14,721 nucleotides of DNA from assembly GCA_007119305.1 (NCBI GenBank), contig SKPY01000188.1:1-14721 (forward strand), in the 5' to 3' direction. Position 1 is the stretch's first letter, and every line of letters begins with the position of its first letter. Positions 7,964 to 14,721 of this stretch are shown here, piece by piece. Position numbers and translations under genes: made by a program. This stretch comes from Nitriliruptorales bacterium (GTDB lineage: Bacteria > Actinomycetota > Nitriliruptoria > Euzebyales > Egibacteraceae). The notes beneath the pieces were generated by a model. The model was not told the DNA's origin, ran no database searches, and saw only the letters and a list, made by a program, of their open reading frames with translations.

Positions 7964-9048
7964 TGGTGCAGATCCTCCACGAGGTCAGGGGCGTCGATGC
8001 GTCGGGCGAAGGATTCGACGGACGTAGGCCGGAGCGTTTCGGCCTCCGCGACGGTCTCGCGCCAGCCGGCACCGGTCAGCACACCAACGACAGGGCCCGT
8101 CCCTTCCCAAGTGATCGCGGCGCACACGCCGGCGGCGCTTGCGAGTTCGACGTCGAGCCCTTCGCCAGCGACCACGTCACGCCGGGCAGAGATGAGCGCG
8201 TCGTCGTCCCAAGCCTGCACCGTACCCCCGCTCGCTCGGACTTGTCGCGCCATGAAGGCGCCCTCGTGGGCATAGCCGGTCAGACGGTCGGCGATCGAGT
8301 GCGCGGCGGTTTCGATCGGTCCCCCCCAAGGCTCGACCGCGTCGTGGCCAGCACGAAACGCCGCGGCGATCGGCGCACAGCCGGCGGCCTGGCCGGCGAG
8401 CATGCGCGGCGAGTGCCCACTTGCCTCGCGCACCCCGCGCGCGGTCCCAAGCAGCACCGGGCCGACACTGATCGCTGCGGCTACCGCGGCGGGGGGACGG
8501 CCGAGCTGCTCGACGATCTCGTGGCCAATCCGTCGGCATGCGAGCTCAGTGCCGGGGCTGCGGAACGTCGACGCAAGCTCGGCGAGTCCGTGAGTCCGTG
8601 AGAGTGCATCGGCTGCAGCGTACGCGCTGGAGGGGTCCCCGGTGACGCCGACGACGGGCACGCCACGGGCACGCAGCGGCGCGAGCTTCGCAGCGGAGGT
8701 ACTCGCCGGCACGAGCGCAAGCAAGGGCAGCTTCGCGCGTGCGCACGCGGCCGCGGCGGCGGCGGCAGCGTTGCCTGAGGAGGCGACGATGGCGCCGGGC
8801 GCGCCGTCGGCGACCGCCTTGGCGACGAGCTCGGCCATAACGCGGTCCTTGAAGGTGCCGGTGAGGCTCGCACCCTCATACTTCCACGCCAACTCACCGC
8901 CCCGCCGAGAGGACGCCACGAGCGGTGTGCGGTAGCCGGGCTCGGCCCGCAGGGCGCTGCCTATGGGATGCAACCACGGATCGGCGGGGTGCGGGGAGCC
9001 ACCGGCGCCCGCGCTGCCGGGCCCAGCTGCGGCTTGCCGTTCACCCAT
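7951..9048 (-). CDS. Fold-type-II PLP enzyme, threonine synthase-like
   Basis: This 365-residue enzyme has the threonine synthase/threonine dehydratase layout. The PLP lysine is K67 in GTFKDR, after EGASLTG, and the phosphate or substrate loop is ASSGN (89-93). It lacks an extended N-terminal domain. In its setting between a D-aminoacylase-like gene and RidA, a beta-elimination or ammonia-lyase reaction on a hydroxylated amino acid is more likely than threonine biosynthesis, since no homoserine kinase or homoserine dehydrogenase gene is nearby. The chosen ATG (9048) has GAGG 6 bp upstream and overlaps the deacylase stop by 8 bp. The in-frame extension to about 9135 would run within the deacylase gene and is Arg/Ser-rich, so it is rejected. 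A true threonine synthase remains possible. Confidence 0.85.
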   Translation of the reverse strand: MGERQAAAGPGSAGAGGSPHPADPWLHPIGSALRAEPGYRTPLVASSRRGGELAWKYEGASLTGTFKDRVMAELVAKAVADGAPGAIVASSGNAAAAAAAACARAKLPLLALVPASTSAAKLAPLRARGVPVVGVTGDPSSAYAAADALSRTHGLAELASTFRSPGTELACRRIGHEIVEQLGRPPAAVAAAISVGPVLLGTARGVREASGHSPRMLAGQAAGCAPIAAAFRAGHDAVEPWGGPIETAAHSIADRLTGYAHEGAFMARQVRASGGTVQAWDDDALISARRDVVAGEGLDVELASAAGVCAAITWEGTGPVVGVLTGAGWRETVAEAETLRPTSVESFARRIDAPDLVEDLHQWTT

Positions 9049-10666
9049 GGCGGTCCTCGGTCCTCGCGGGGTGGCACTGAGCGATGGCGCCCGGGAGGCG
9101 GCCGGTCTCCTCTCCGTCGCGCCGGACGACGACACCGCCGATAACCAGATCTCGGACCGCGTCGGGGACGTAGCGTGCCCGATCCGGGCCTGGGTCGAGG
9201 CGTTCGGGGTCGAGTATCGTCACGTCGGCCGCGCGGCCCTCCGCGAGGACGCCGAGGTCGTCGCAGCCGACGACCTCGGCGGCTCGCCCGGTCATGCGGG
9301 CGACCATGTCGGCGACGCCGACTGGTACGAGCCCGCGGTGGGCCCAGTCGAGAAAGCGCAGGAACGTGCCGGTGGCGCGCGGGTGCGGGACATCAGAGCC
9401 CATAATCCCATCCGAGCCAACGGTGTGGCCGGGATCGGCGACGAGCGCGCGGACGTTGTCGAGGTGACCCTGCTCGATAAGGACGGCAAGCCCACCCCCG
9501 CTTTCGACGACGAGGTCGACGACTGCCTCACCGGGGGTCCGTCCAGTCGCGGAGGCAAACTCAGTGAGCGGCGTGTCGTCGGGCACCGAGGCGCCGTCGA
9601 GGCGGGCGCCGACGAGCCGGAATCCCTCCCAACCGACCGCGACGGTCGGCCCGGGGCCCTGGGCATCCAGCGCCCCCGCGCACTTCGCGCGGTCGGCGCC
9701 GACCGTAGCGACCGGGTCGGGGGTGGCAAGCGCGGCGCTCGGCAGGAAACTCGCGAGGAAAGTACACGCAGCGGTGTATGGGTAGTTGTCGATGGTGACT
9801 CGCAGGCCACGTTCGCGCTGTTGAGCGATCCACGCAAGGTATCGCTCGGCGGTACCGCCGCGGCCTGCTCCGGAGACGTGCAGGTGGGTGAGGTGGAGCC
9901 AGCCGCCTTCAGCGATCCTTGCGGCCTCCTCGAGCGCCGCGTCGAGTGCCTCACCGTAGTCGCGCAGATGGGTGACGTACGGGCGGCCTATTTCGGCGAA
10001 CGGCTGATAGACAGCATGGACCTCTTCGACCGATGCCGCCCGTGCGGGCGAGTAGCTGAGCCCTGACGAGAGTCCAGGGACGCCGTCGCCAGCGAGCTGT
10101 TCCGCGCGGTCGCGCATCCCCTGGATTTCGTTGGCCGTTGCGACCCGCTCCTCGCGGCCGACGACATGGCGCCGGATCGTGCCGTGGGAGGCAAGTGTGG
10201 CAACGCGGCTGCCCGCCCGCCGCCGGCACTCGTCGAGGTACACGCCCACACTCGTCCACGGCCGCGCGGGCGCTTCACCGGCGACGGCGCGCAGCCCCGA
10301 GGCCACATCGGGCCACACGCGCTCTTCGCACGGCACCGGTCCGAAACCGTCCTGGCCGACGAGCTCAGTGGTGACGCCCGCGGCATGCCGTAGCCTCGTC
10401 AGTTCAGGGTCCAGCACGGAGAGGTCGGCGTGAGAGTGGACGTCGATGAATCCAGGGAGGACCCAGTGACCGCGTGCATCGATTGTCTGTGCGGGGTCCT
10501 CCCCGGGGCTCCCGGAGGGGTTGACCCCGACGGCTGCGGGGGGACAGCCGTCGGGGTCAGCGACAGAGCGGATCCCAGCGATGCGGTCGCCGACGATCTG
10601 CACGTCAGCGCACTGTGGCTCCGACCCTGTACCGTCGTAAACGATCCCACCGGTGATGCGCAGCAC
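9041..10666 (-). CDS. N-acyl-D-amino-acid deacylase-like amidohydrolase
   Basis: This 541-residue member of the D-aminoacylase family would remove an acyl group, often acetyl, from the nitrogen of a D-configured amino acid or amino-sugar acid. Visible are HSHAD (77-81), H233 in THLRDYG, H261 in LTHLHVSG, IDNYPYTA (292-299), the catalytic aspartate D419 in TVGSDG, and HPRATG (428-433). The cysteine ligand usual in the VGNCG motif is replaced: here VGQDG, with D106. Residues about 36-60 form a Pro/Gly-rich insertion encoded partly by a perfect 15-bp DNA hairpin. The GTG at 10666 is chosen because TGAGG lies 8 bp upstream and the product begins with the family's first strand (LRITGGIVYDG). A longer frame would overlap the preceding binding-protein gene. 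Confidence 0.88.
   Translation of the reverse strand: MLRITGGIVYDGTGSEPQCADVQIVGDRIAGIRSVADPDGCPPAAVGVNPSGSPGEDPAQTIDARGHWVLPGFIDVHSHADLSVLDPELTRLRHAAGVTTELVGQDGFGPVPCEERVWPDVASGLRAVAGEAPARPWTSVGVYLDECRRRAGSRVATLASHGTIRRHVVGREERVATANEIQGMRDRAEQLAGDGVPGLSSGLSYSPARAASVEEVHAVYQPFAEIGRPYVTHLRDYGEALDAALEEAARIAEGGWLHLTHLHVSGAGRGGTAERYLAWIAQQRERGLRVTIDNYPYTAACTFLASFLPSAALATPDPVATVGADRAKCAGALDAQGPGPTVAVGWEGFRLVGARLDGASVPDDTPLTEFASATGRTPGEAVVDLVVESGGGLAVLIEQGHLDNVRALVADPGHTVGSDGIMGSDVPHPRATGTFLRFLDWAHRGLVPVGVADMVARMTGRAAEVVGCDDLGVLAEGRAADVTILDPERLDPGPDRARYVPDAVRDLVIGGVVVRRDGEETGRLPGAIAQCHPARTEDRHG
10522..10559. repeat. Perfect 15-bp inverted repeat with 8-bp loop inside the deacylase gene
   Basis: The arm TGACCCCGACGGCTG (10522-10536) is repeated as its exact reverse complement, CAGCCGTCGGGGTCA (10545-10559), around an 8-base loop. 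On the coding strand it encodes DPDGCPPAAVGVN, part of an insertion the family does not normally have, about 110-145 nt after the start codon. No U-run follows, so it is not a standard intrinsic terminator. Confidence 0.85.
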
Positions 10667-10676
10667 GCTCGGCGCC

Positions 10677-12047
10677 TCACGCGTCGTCGGGGTCCTCAGC
10701 CTCCGGGTCCTCGACAGGCTCGTCCATGATCTCCTCAAGCTCGGTCTGGAGATCGGCGAGCGCCGCCTCTACATCGCCGCCGTCGGCGATCAGCTCGGAG
10801 ACCGTGGCGGCGACGGCGTCGCCGATCTCAGCGAACTGCGGGTAGAACGGCCAGTGCACGTCGGTGACGTTGTCGAAACTCTCGTAGAGGGCTTCGGTGA
10901 AGTCGACCAGATCCTCCTCTTCGGCGAACTGGGCGTACTCGTCGCTGGTGAGGGTGCCCTCGTGCGGCACGTCCAGGCGGTGAAGATCGGTCACCTCGCG
11001 CATCGTGACGTCTTCCGACATCCGCCACTGGATGAACAACCACGCGGCTTCCTTGTTCGGCGCCGCGGACGGGATTGCGAGCCCCTCGTTGTAAAGCCAT
11101 TGGAGGGGTTCGCCCGCGGGCCCGACGACTTGGGCGAACCCGACGTCGCCGGCTGCCTCGCTCTGCTCGGGGTCCTCGAAGATCGTACCGAACCCGGAGG
11201 TGTCGAACGCCATCACGGCGTTGCTCGTCTGGAACGTCTCACCCATTTCGGTGAACGTGAGGCCGGCGGCGTCGGCGGGCCCGTACTCGCGCATCAGCGT
11301 GACCCAGTCCTCGATGGCCTCCACCATCTCGGGCTGCGTGGCTTGCGGCTCGTCGTTCTCATCGAACAGCTGCGCACCGTACCCGTGCGCCCAGCCGAGG
11401 ATCGATCCGAGTGAGGCGAAGGTCGGTGCGCCGCGCCCGACGAACGGGGCCATGTCCGGCTCGAGTTCATCGAGCTCCTCGGCGAGGGCTAGGACGTCGT
11501 CAGTGGTTTCCGGAGGCTCAAGGCCATGCTCCTCAAAGATCGACTCACGGTAGAAGAACATACCGCCGATGGCGGTGTGCGGTATCGCGTAGATGTCGCC
11601 GTCCATCGTGAGCGCCTCGAGCGGGCCCTCGCTTATGGCATCGAGGTCGAACCACTCTTCATCGGTTGCCTGAAGGTACTCGTCGGTGATGGGTTCGAGC
11701 CATCCGGGCCGAACGAACTCCGGGGCGTTCCAGAACGACAGCGAAACGATGTCGTAGGCGCCGCCCTCGGTCGAGGCGTCGAGGACGAACTGCTGTCGCG
11801 TCGTCGGCTCGTCGAAAACCTCGATGTTTGCTGAGATCCCCGTCTCGTCCTCGAATTCGCCCACGAATTCCTGAATCGCTTCGATTTCGTAGCCCTCCTT
11901 GAGCAGCAGGTTGATCTCTTGGCCGCTGAAGGCCTCGCGTCCTTCTTCCTCGATGGCTTCCAGATCCTCTGCGTCGTCCGCGCATGCAGCCACTATGAGC
12001 GTCATGGCAGCAGCAACGGCAAGCAGCCCTACCCGAGCTCTGCGCAT
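10677..12047 (-). CDS. Sugar ABC transporter solute-binding lipoprotein
   Basis: This 456-residue extracellular binding protein is anchored by lipidation. The N-terminus has MRRAR, a hydrophobic core, and the lipobox VAAC with Cys22. The mature part opens with an acidic linker and the typical INLLLKEGY strand and ends in a strongly acidic tail (DEP, EDP, DPDDA), consistent with a salt-adapted cell. It should deliver substrate to the permeases at 734-2424, although it is encoded almost 10 kb away on the other strand. The ATG at 12047 has AGGAGG at 5 bp. An in-frame extension to 12125 would cover the promoter and operators and is rejected. It is a paralogue of the signal-less protein at 2427-3581. 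It is the first gene of the long minus-strand operon; the deacylase follows 10 bp after its stop. Confidence 0.93.
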   Translation of the reverse strand: MRRARVGLLAVAAAMTLIVAACADDAEDLEAIEEEGREAFSGQEINLLLKEGYEIEAIQEFVGEFEDETGISANIEVFDEPTTRQQFVLDASTEGGAYDIVSLSFWNAPEFVRPGWLEPITDEYLQATDEEWFDLDAISEGPLEALTMDGDIYAIPHTAIGGMFFYRESIFEEHGLEPPETTDDVLALAEELDELEPDMAPFVGRGAPTFASLGSILGWAHGYGAQLFDENDEPQATQPEMVEAIEDWVTLMREYGPADAAGLTFTEMGETFQTSNAVMAFDTSGFGTIFEDPEQSEAAGDVGFAQVVGPAGEPLQWLYNEGLAIPSAAPNKEAAWLFIQWRMSEDVTMREVTDLHRLDVPHEGTLTSDEYAQFAEEEDLVDFTEALYESFDNVTDVHWPFYPQFAEIGDAVAATVSELIADGGDVEAALADLQTELEEIMDEPVEDPEAEDPDDA

Positions 12048-12057
12048 CCCAGCCTCC

Positions 12058-12125
12058 TGCACTATATGCACACCCTGTGCGTATGTTGCGACCATCACGC
12101 TAGTAAGGTTGTTCATTGTTGTCAA
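12058..12125 (-). promoter_or_regulatory. Promoter of the binding-protein operon with paired IclR-type operator
   Basis: On the minus strand a perfect -35, TTGACA (12125-12120), stands 17 bp from a -10-like TAGCGT (12102-12097). Two 13-bp boxes lie just downstream, written on the plus strand: TGCACTATATGCA (12058-12070) and TGCGTATGTTGCG (12078-12090), with starts 20 bp apart. They would cover roughly +1 to +33, and the proximal box touches the ribosome binding site. This geometry suits a repressor that blocks initiation or clearance. The -35 also overlaps the stop codon of the aldolase gene. Confidence 0.75.
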
Positions 12126-12925
12126 TGGCCATACGGGGCGGCCGCGGCGCCTTCGCCTGCGGCACCGCGCGCGTTGACGAGGCCGGCGAACGCCTGGCGG
12201 AGGATGTCCGCGTCGTTGGCCATGCCGATGAACACCGCTCCGAGTTCCTGGTAGCGCCTTGCGGTGTCGACGTCATCCACGTAGACCCCGATCGCCTTCC
12301 CTCGTGAGCGCGCGACGCTGATGGCCCAGTCGATACGCTCGAGGACCGTGGGGTGGGCGACCTGCCCGGGCATACCAAGGGACTGGCTGAGGTCGTAGGG
12401 TCCGATAAAAAGCAGGTCGAGGCCTTCCACCTCGGCGATCGCCTCAAGGTCGTTGAACGCCTGGCCCCCTTCCGCCATAACGGCAACGAGGGTGCGCTCG
12501 TTAGCCGCGGCGACGTAGCGCTCACGTGGCTCCGCCCCCCAGCTCGCACCCCGTGCGTAGAGGTCCATCCCACGCGCGCCGATGGGGTGGAAGCGAGCGT
12601 GCGCGACGACTTCGGCGGCCTCCGCTGCCGAAACGATGCCAGGGACGATCACCCCGGTCGCTCCAGTGTCGAGAGCCCGGACGATGCCGGGACCGTCATC
12701 GCTCGTGACCCGGACCACGCTGCCGATCCCACGAAGGGAGGCCGCCCGCACCATCCCCACGACTGTCTCTAGGGAGAACGGGCTGTGCTCGAGATCGATG
12801 ACGACGTGATCGAACCCGGCGATCCCCGCGAGTTCGGTGATGCTGGGATCGGGGATCTTGAGGAAAGGCCCGATACACGTCTCGCCATTGAGAATGCGGG
12901 CCCGGAGTCCCTGCCTGTGCGACAT
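12122..12925 (-). CDS. HpcH/HpaI-family class II aldolase
   Basis: This 267-residue enzyme cleaves a 2-keto-3-deoxy or 4-hydroxy-2-oxo acid to pyruvate and an aldehyde, using a divalent metal. Key positions match HpaI and GarL: IDLEHSPF with the catalytic base H47, R72 in VVRV, GVIVP (91-95), GARGM (116-120), the metal ligands E152 and D178 (FIGPYDLSQSLG), and a normal length. The ATG at 12925 has GGAGG about 9 bp upstream; a start at 12967 would fall close to the operators and lacks such a site. It is preceded by its own promoter and paired operator and followed by the binding-protein promoter. It may supply the last step of the pathway, and the actual substrate is unknown. Confidence 0.9.
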   Translation of the reverse strand: MSHRQGLRARILNGETCIGPFLKIPDPSITELAGIAGFDHVVIDLEHSPFSLETVVGMVRAASLRGIGSVVRVTSDDGPGIVRALDTGATGVIVPGIVSAAEAAEVVAHARFHPIGARGMDLYARGASWGAEPRERYVAAANERTLVAVMAEGGQAFNDLEAIAEVEGLDLLFIGPYDLSQSLGMPGQVAHPTVLERIDWAISVARSRGKAIGVYVDDVDTARRYQELGAVFIGMANDADILRQAFAGLVNARGAAGEGAAAAPYGH

Positions 12926-12979
12926 CCGCTGCCACCTCCGTTCAGTCCACTGCCGCGCGCATCGCATAGGGCGAAACTC

Positions 12980-13041
12980 TGCACTATGTGCAGGGCGAGT
13001 GCGACATTTGCAGGTTATGGAGTGGACACACGAGGTGTCAA
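12980..13041 (-). promoter_or_regulatory. Promoter of the aldolase gene with paired IclR-type operator
   Basis: On the minus strand, TTGACA (13041-13036) is followed after 18 bp by TAACCT (13017-13012). Two boxes follow, written on the plus strand: TGCACTATGTGCA (12980-12992), a near-perfect palindrome, and TGCGACATTTGCA (13000-13012), with starts 20 bp apart. The distal box touches the end of the -10, consistent with repression. The region lies between the IclR stop and the aldolase start. Confidence 0.72.
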
Positions 13042-13099
13042 GGCAGGTGGTGGCGATCGGATGACCCCACCTGGCGGCCGAAGAGCGTGGGCGGGACTG

Positions 13100-13867
13100 C
13101 TATGCGCGTTCGCCACCGACTTCGGCGCGGCGCCACCCGAGCTCACGGGAGCTCTCGATGGTCGCCGCCAGGAGCATGGGCGCGAAGCCCTCGAGACGTT
13201 GCGTGCCGACACGTTGAGTGACCGCGGTAATGCTAATCGCGGCGCTCGCGTCGCCTTCGGCATTCAACAGTGGCGCAGCGATGCAGTGTATCCCGTACTC
13301 ATGCTCCTCACGATCGAACGCGAGCCCACGGTTGCGAATGGTGGCGAGCTCGGCGCGCAACGTCGACTCGGTGGTGATCGTATTCACTGTGTGCGCCTTG
13401 AAAGTGCAAGACTTGATGAGCGACTCAAGGATCGTCCCCTCGGTGTGCGCGAGGATGGCCTTGGCGACTGCTGTGCAGTGCAGTGGGGCGACCTGGCCGA
13501 CCTTTGAGTACATTTGCACCGGTTGCCGTGGCTCGACCTTGTCGATATAGACGACGTCGGTGCCCTCGAGGATCCCAAGATGGACGGTCTCTCCAGTGTG
13601 CTCGCCCAGCCGTTGCATGTGCGGCCGGGTGATATCCCGCAGATCGATCTGTTCGAGCCCGCGCGAAGCGAGCGAGAACAACCCAGAGCCGAGGCGGTAC
13701 GAGTGGTCGGGGTTCTCGAAAAGCAGTTTGTTGTCGCGCAATGTGTGAACGAGCCGCAGCGCCGTCGAATGGTGCACTCCCAGAACCTGGGCGAGCTCGA
13801 CAATCCGTCTGGGCCGCTCAGCAACGAGCTCGAGAATCGTGACGGAGCGCTGAAGCGTTTGGCTCAT
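13100..13867 (-). CDS. IclR-family transcriptional regulator
   Basis: This 255-residue regulator has an N-terminal winged helix (about residues 5-65: RRIVELAQVLGVHHSTALRL, then the wing SYRLGSGLFSLA) and a C-terminal GAF-like effector domain (about 75-250). The latter carries the typical GETVHLGILEG, VVYIDKV, LHCTAVAKAILAH and GIHCIAAPLLN segments. It probably senses the imported compound or an intermediate and acts on the paired operators at 680-712, 12058-12090 and 12980-13012. The ATG at 13867 is preferred because it starts the conserved SQTLQRSV segment. A TTG at 13891 would add eight residues, and neither start has a strong ribosome binding site. No operator pair is visible upstream of this gene, so it may not control itself. 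Confidence 0.92.
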   Translation of the reverse strand: MSQTLQRSVTILELVAERPRRIVELAQVLGVHHSTALRLVHTLRDNKLLFENPDHSYRLGSGLFSLASRGLEQIDLRDITRPHMQRLGEHTGETVHLGILEGTDVVYIDKVEPRQPVQMYSKVGQVAPLHCTAVAKAILAHTEGTILESLIKSCTFKAHTVNTITTESTLRAELATIRNRGLAFDREEHEYGIHCIAAPLLNAEGDASAAISITAVTQRVGTQRLEGFAPMLLAATIESSRELGWRRAEVGGERA

Positions 13868-13970
13868 GGCAAGGCACTCGTTTCCCGGCAAAGGTCACTG
13901 GCGACCATAGGCTACCTGAGGTGCGCATGGGCGCCCGCTACCGGTCGAATCCTCGCGTCGCCTCGACCTC

Positions 13971-14549
13971 GGCTCGCTGGGATGCTGGGCCGCGCTGTGA
14001 TGGGTCTTCCCCGGCGTCGACGAGCAGCGCTGACGGGTCCATAAAGTCGCGAATATCCTGTTTTTACTGCCAAGCGCACCATCCCCAGACAAGGCCGCCT
14101 GCGCGACATATACACCGCCGACACCCGCAAGGATGCGGTCAACGCCGCCCACCGGTTCGTTGACGAATTCGCCGAGTGGCCCAAGGCCCCCGCCAAGAAT
14201 CACCTCCGAGCTCGATGTGCTGCTGAACTTCTGCGGCTACCCGGCCGAGCACTGAGCAGCACCTGCGCTCGTCCAACGCAATCGAGTTCGACGTTCGCCA
14301 CCGTATGGTTACGCCAGCGGGTCACCAAAGGCACGTGAGCCGCGGACGCCGACCGGCCGGTGGCCTACAAGCTGCTCGACGCCAACCCCAGACCGCTGGC
14401 GGAGAATCAACGGTCACGAACTCGTCGCGCTGGTCCGCGCCGGCGCTGACTTCATCGGCGGGCAGCTACAAGAAAGGGACGAACGGACGAGACCGCGAAC
14501 CTCGGGAGTACGCCGCCAGATGAACTCGAAGCCCGTCCACAACTCCTGA
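13971..14549 (+). pseudogene. Decayed IS256-type transposase fragment
   Basis: Pieces of the C-terminal half of an IS256-family transposase follow in correct order but in shifting frames: WAAL..VFPGVDEQR (stops at 13998 and 14031), VHKVANIL, RLRDIYTADTRKDAVNAA, LDVLLNFCGYPAEH, HLRSSNAIE, STFATVWLRQRVTKG, VAYKLLDA, then WRRINGHELVALVRAG and GGQLQERDE, ending VHNS at 14549. At least five frameshifts and three in-frame stops separate them. The N-terminal half is absent, and I see no terminal inverted repeats. The element is dead and probably old. It marks the edge of the catabolic locus upstream of the regulator. Confidence 0.8.
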
Positions 14550-14721
14550 CCAATGGCTCCTGGCGAGCTTCTACACCGACTCCGCCCAGGCGCGAGCGCT
14601 CAGCCTATCTGCGCTCCTGAAGCAGGCGGCCAACTCCCAGCGGGCTTGGAGGTCGCGCCAAGGCCAGCGGTCGCAGCCGATGTGCTGGACCTGGGCTCGA
14701 AGCGAGCACATGAACACGGTC
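14550..14721. other. Last 170 bp without a recognised feature
   Basis: Two plus-strand frames stay open to the window edge, but neither translation resembles a family I know. The stretch follows the transposase remnant directly, so it could contain the end of the old insertion element. I cannot point to a terminal repeat or target-site duplication. Confidence 0.35.

Noticed and set aside
9049..9135. N-terminal extension of the PLP enzyme
   Set aside because: It runs within the end of the deacylase gene, is Ser/Arg-rich and has no family similarity; the ATG at 9048 has a suitable GAGG.
10522..10559. Intrinsic terminator for the binding-protein gene
   Set aside because: The hairpin lies inside the deacylase coding sequence and lacks a U-run, so a simple terminator call is not supported.
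12048..12125. N-terminal extension of the solute-binding lipoprotein
   Set aside because: It would place the promoter and operators inside the coding region and bury the signal peptide; the ATG at 12047 has an ideal AGGAGG.

Overview
The window is GC-rich, with strongly GC-biased third codon positions, one GTG-started and several ATG-started genes, tightly overlapping reading frames and a very acidic lipoprotein. This suggests a high-GC actinobacterium, possibly a salt- or alkali-tolerant one. That is inference from composition and gene style; there is no rRNA or other marker gene here.

Layout. Bases 1-733 hold the possible tail of one gene (1-57), then about 600 bp without a recognisable gene, then a promoter with paired operators. 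A plus-strand unit follows: two CUT1-type sugar ABC permeases (734-1606, 1606-2424) and a solute-binding-protein homologue that has no signal peptide (2427-3581). Next come two opposed genes: a COG1228-type amidohydrolase on the minus strand (4836-3571) and a Gfo/Idh/MocA oxidoreductase on the plus strand (4835-5809), whose start codons overlap. A long minus-strand operon, read from high to low coordinates, then encodes: the lipoprotein solute-binding protein (12047-10677), an N-acyl-D-amino-acid deacylase-like amidohydrolase (10666-9041), a threonine-synthase-like PLP enzyme (9048-7951), an SDR dehydrogenase (7963-7208), a phosphotriesterase-family hydrolase (7211-6270) and a RidA imine deaminase (6258-5782). 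Upstream of it, also on the minus strand, lie an HpcH/HpaI aldolase (12925-12122) and an IclR regulator (13867-13100). A decayed IS256-type transposase (about 13971-14549) closes the window, followed by 170 bp in which I recognise nothing.

How it fits together. The window reads as a single catabolic locus. A lipoprotein captures a solute and two permeases import it; no ATPase is encoded here, so a shared ATPase elsewhere is likely. The enzymes suit an N-acylated, oxidised amino sugar or an N-acyl-D-amino acid. Dehydrogenase plus lactonase-like hydrolase, then deacylase, PLP ammonia-lyase, RidA and a 2-keto-3-deoxy-acid aldolase could turn, for example, N-acetyl-D-glucosaminate into acetate, ammonia, pyruvate and an aldehyde. 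The enzyme families are well supported; the substrate is a hypothesis.

Regulation. Three promoters (permease unit, binding-protein unit, aldolase) each carry two 13-bp TGC-N6/7-TGC-type boxes whose starts are exactly 20 bp apart, beside or on top of predicted -10 elements. These are probably the operators of the IclR protein. They tie the plus-strand and minus-strand units into one regulon.
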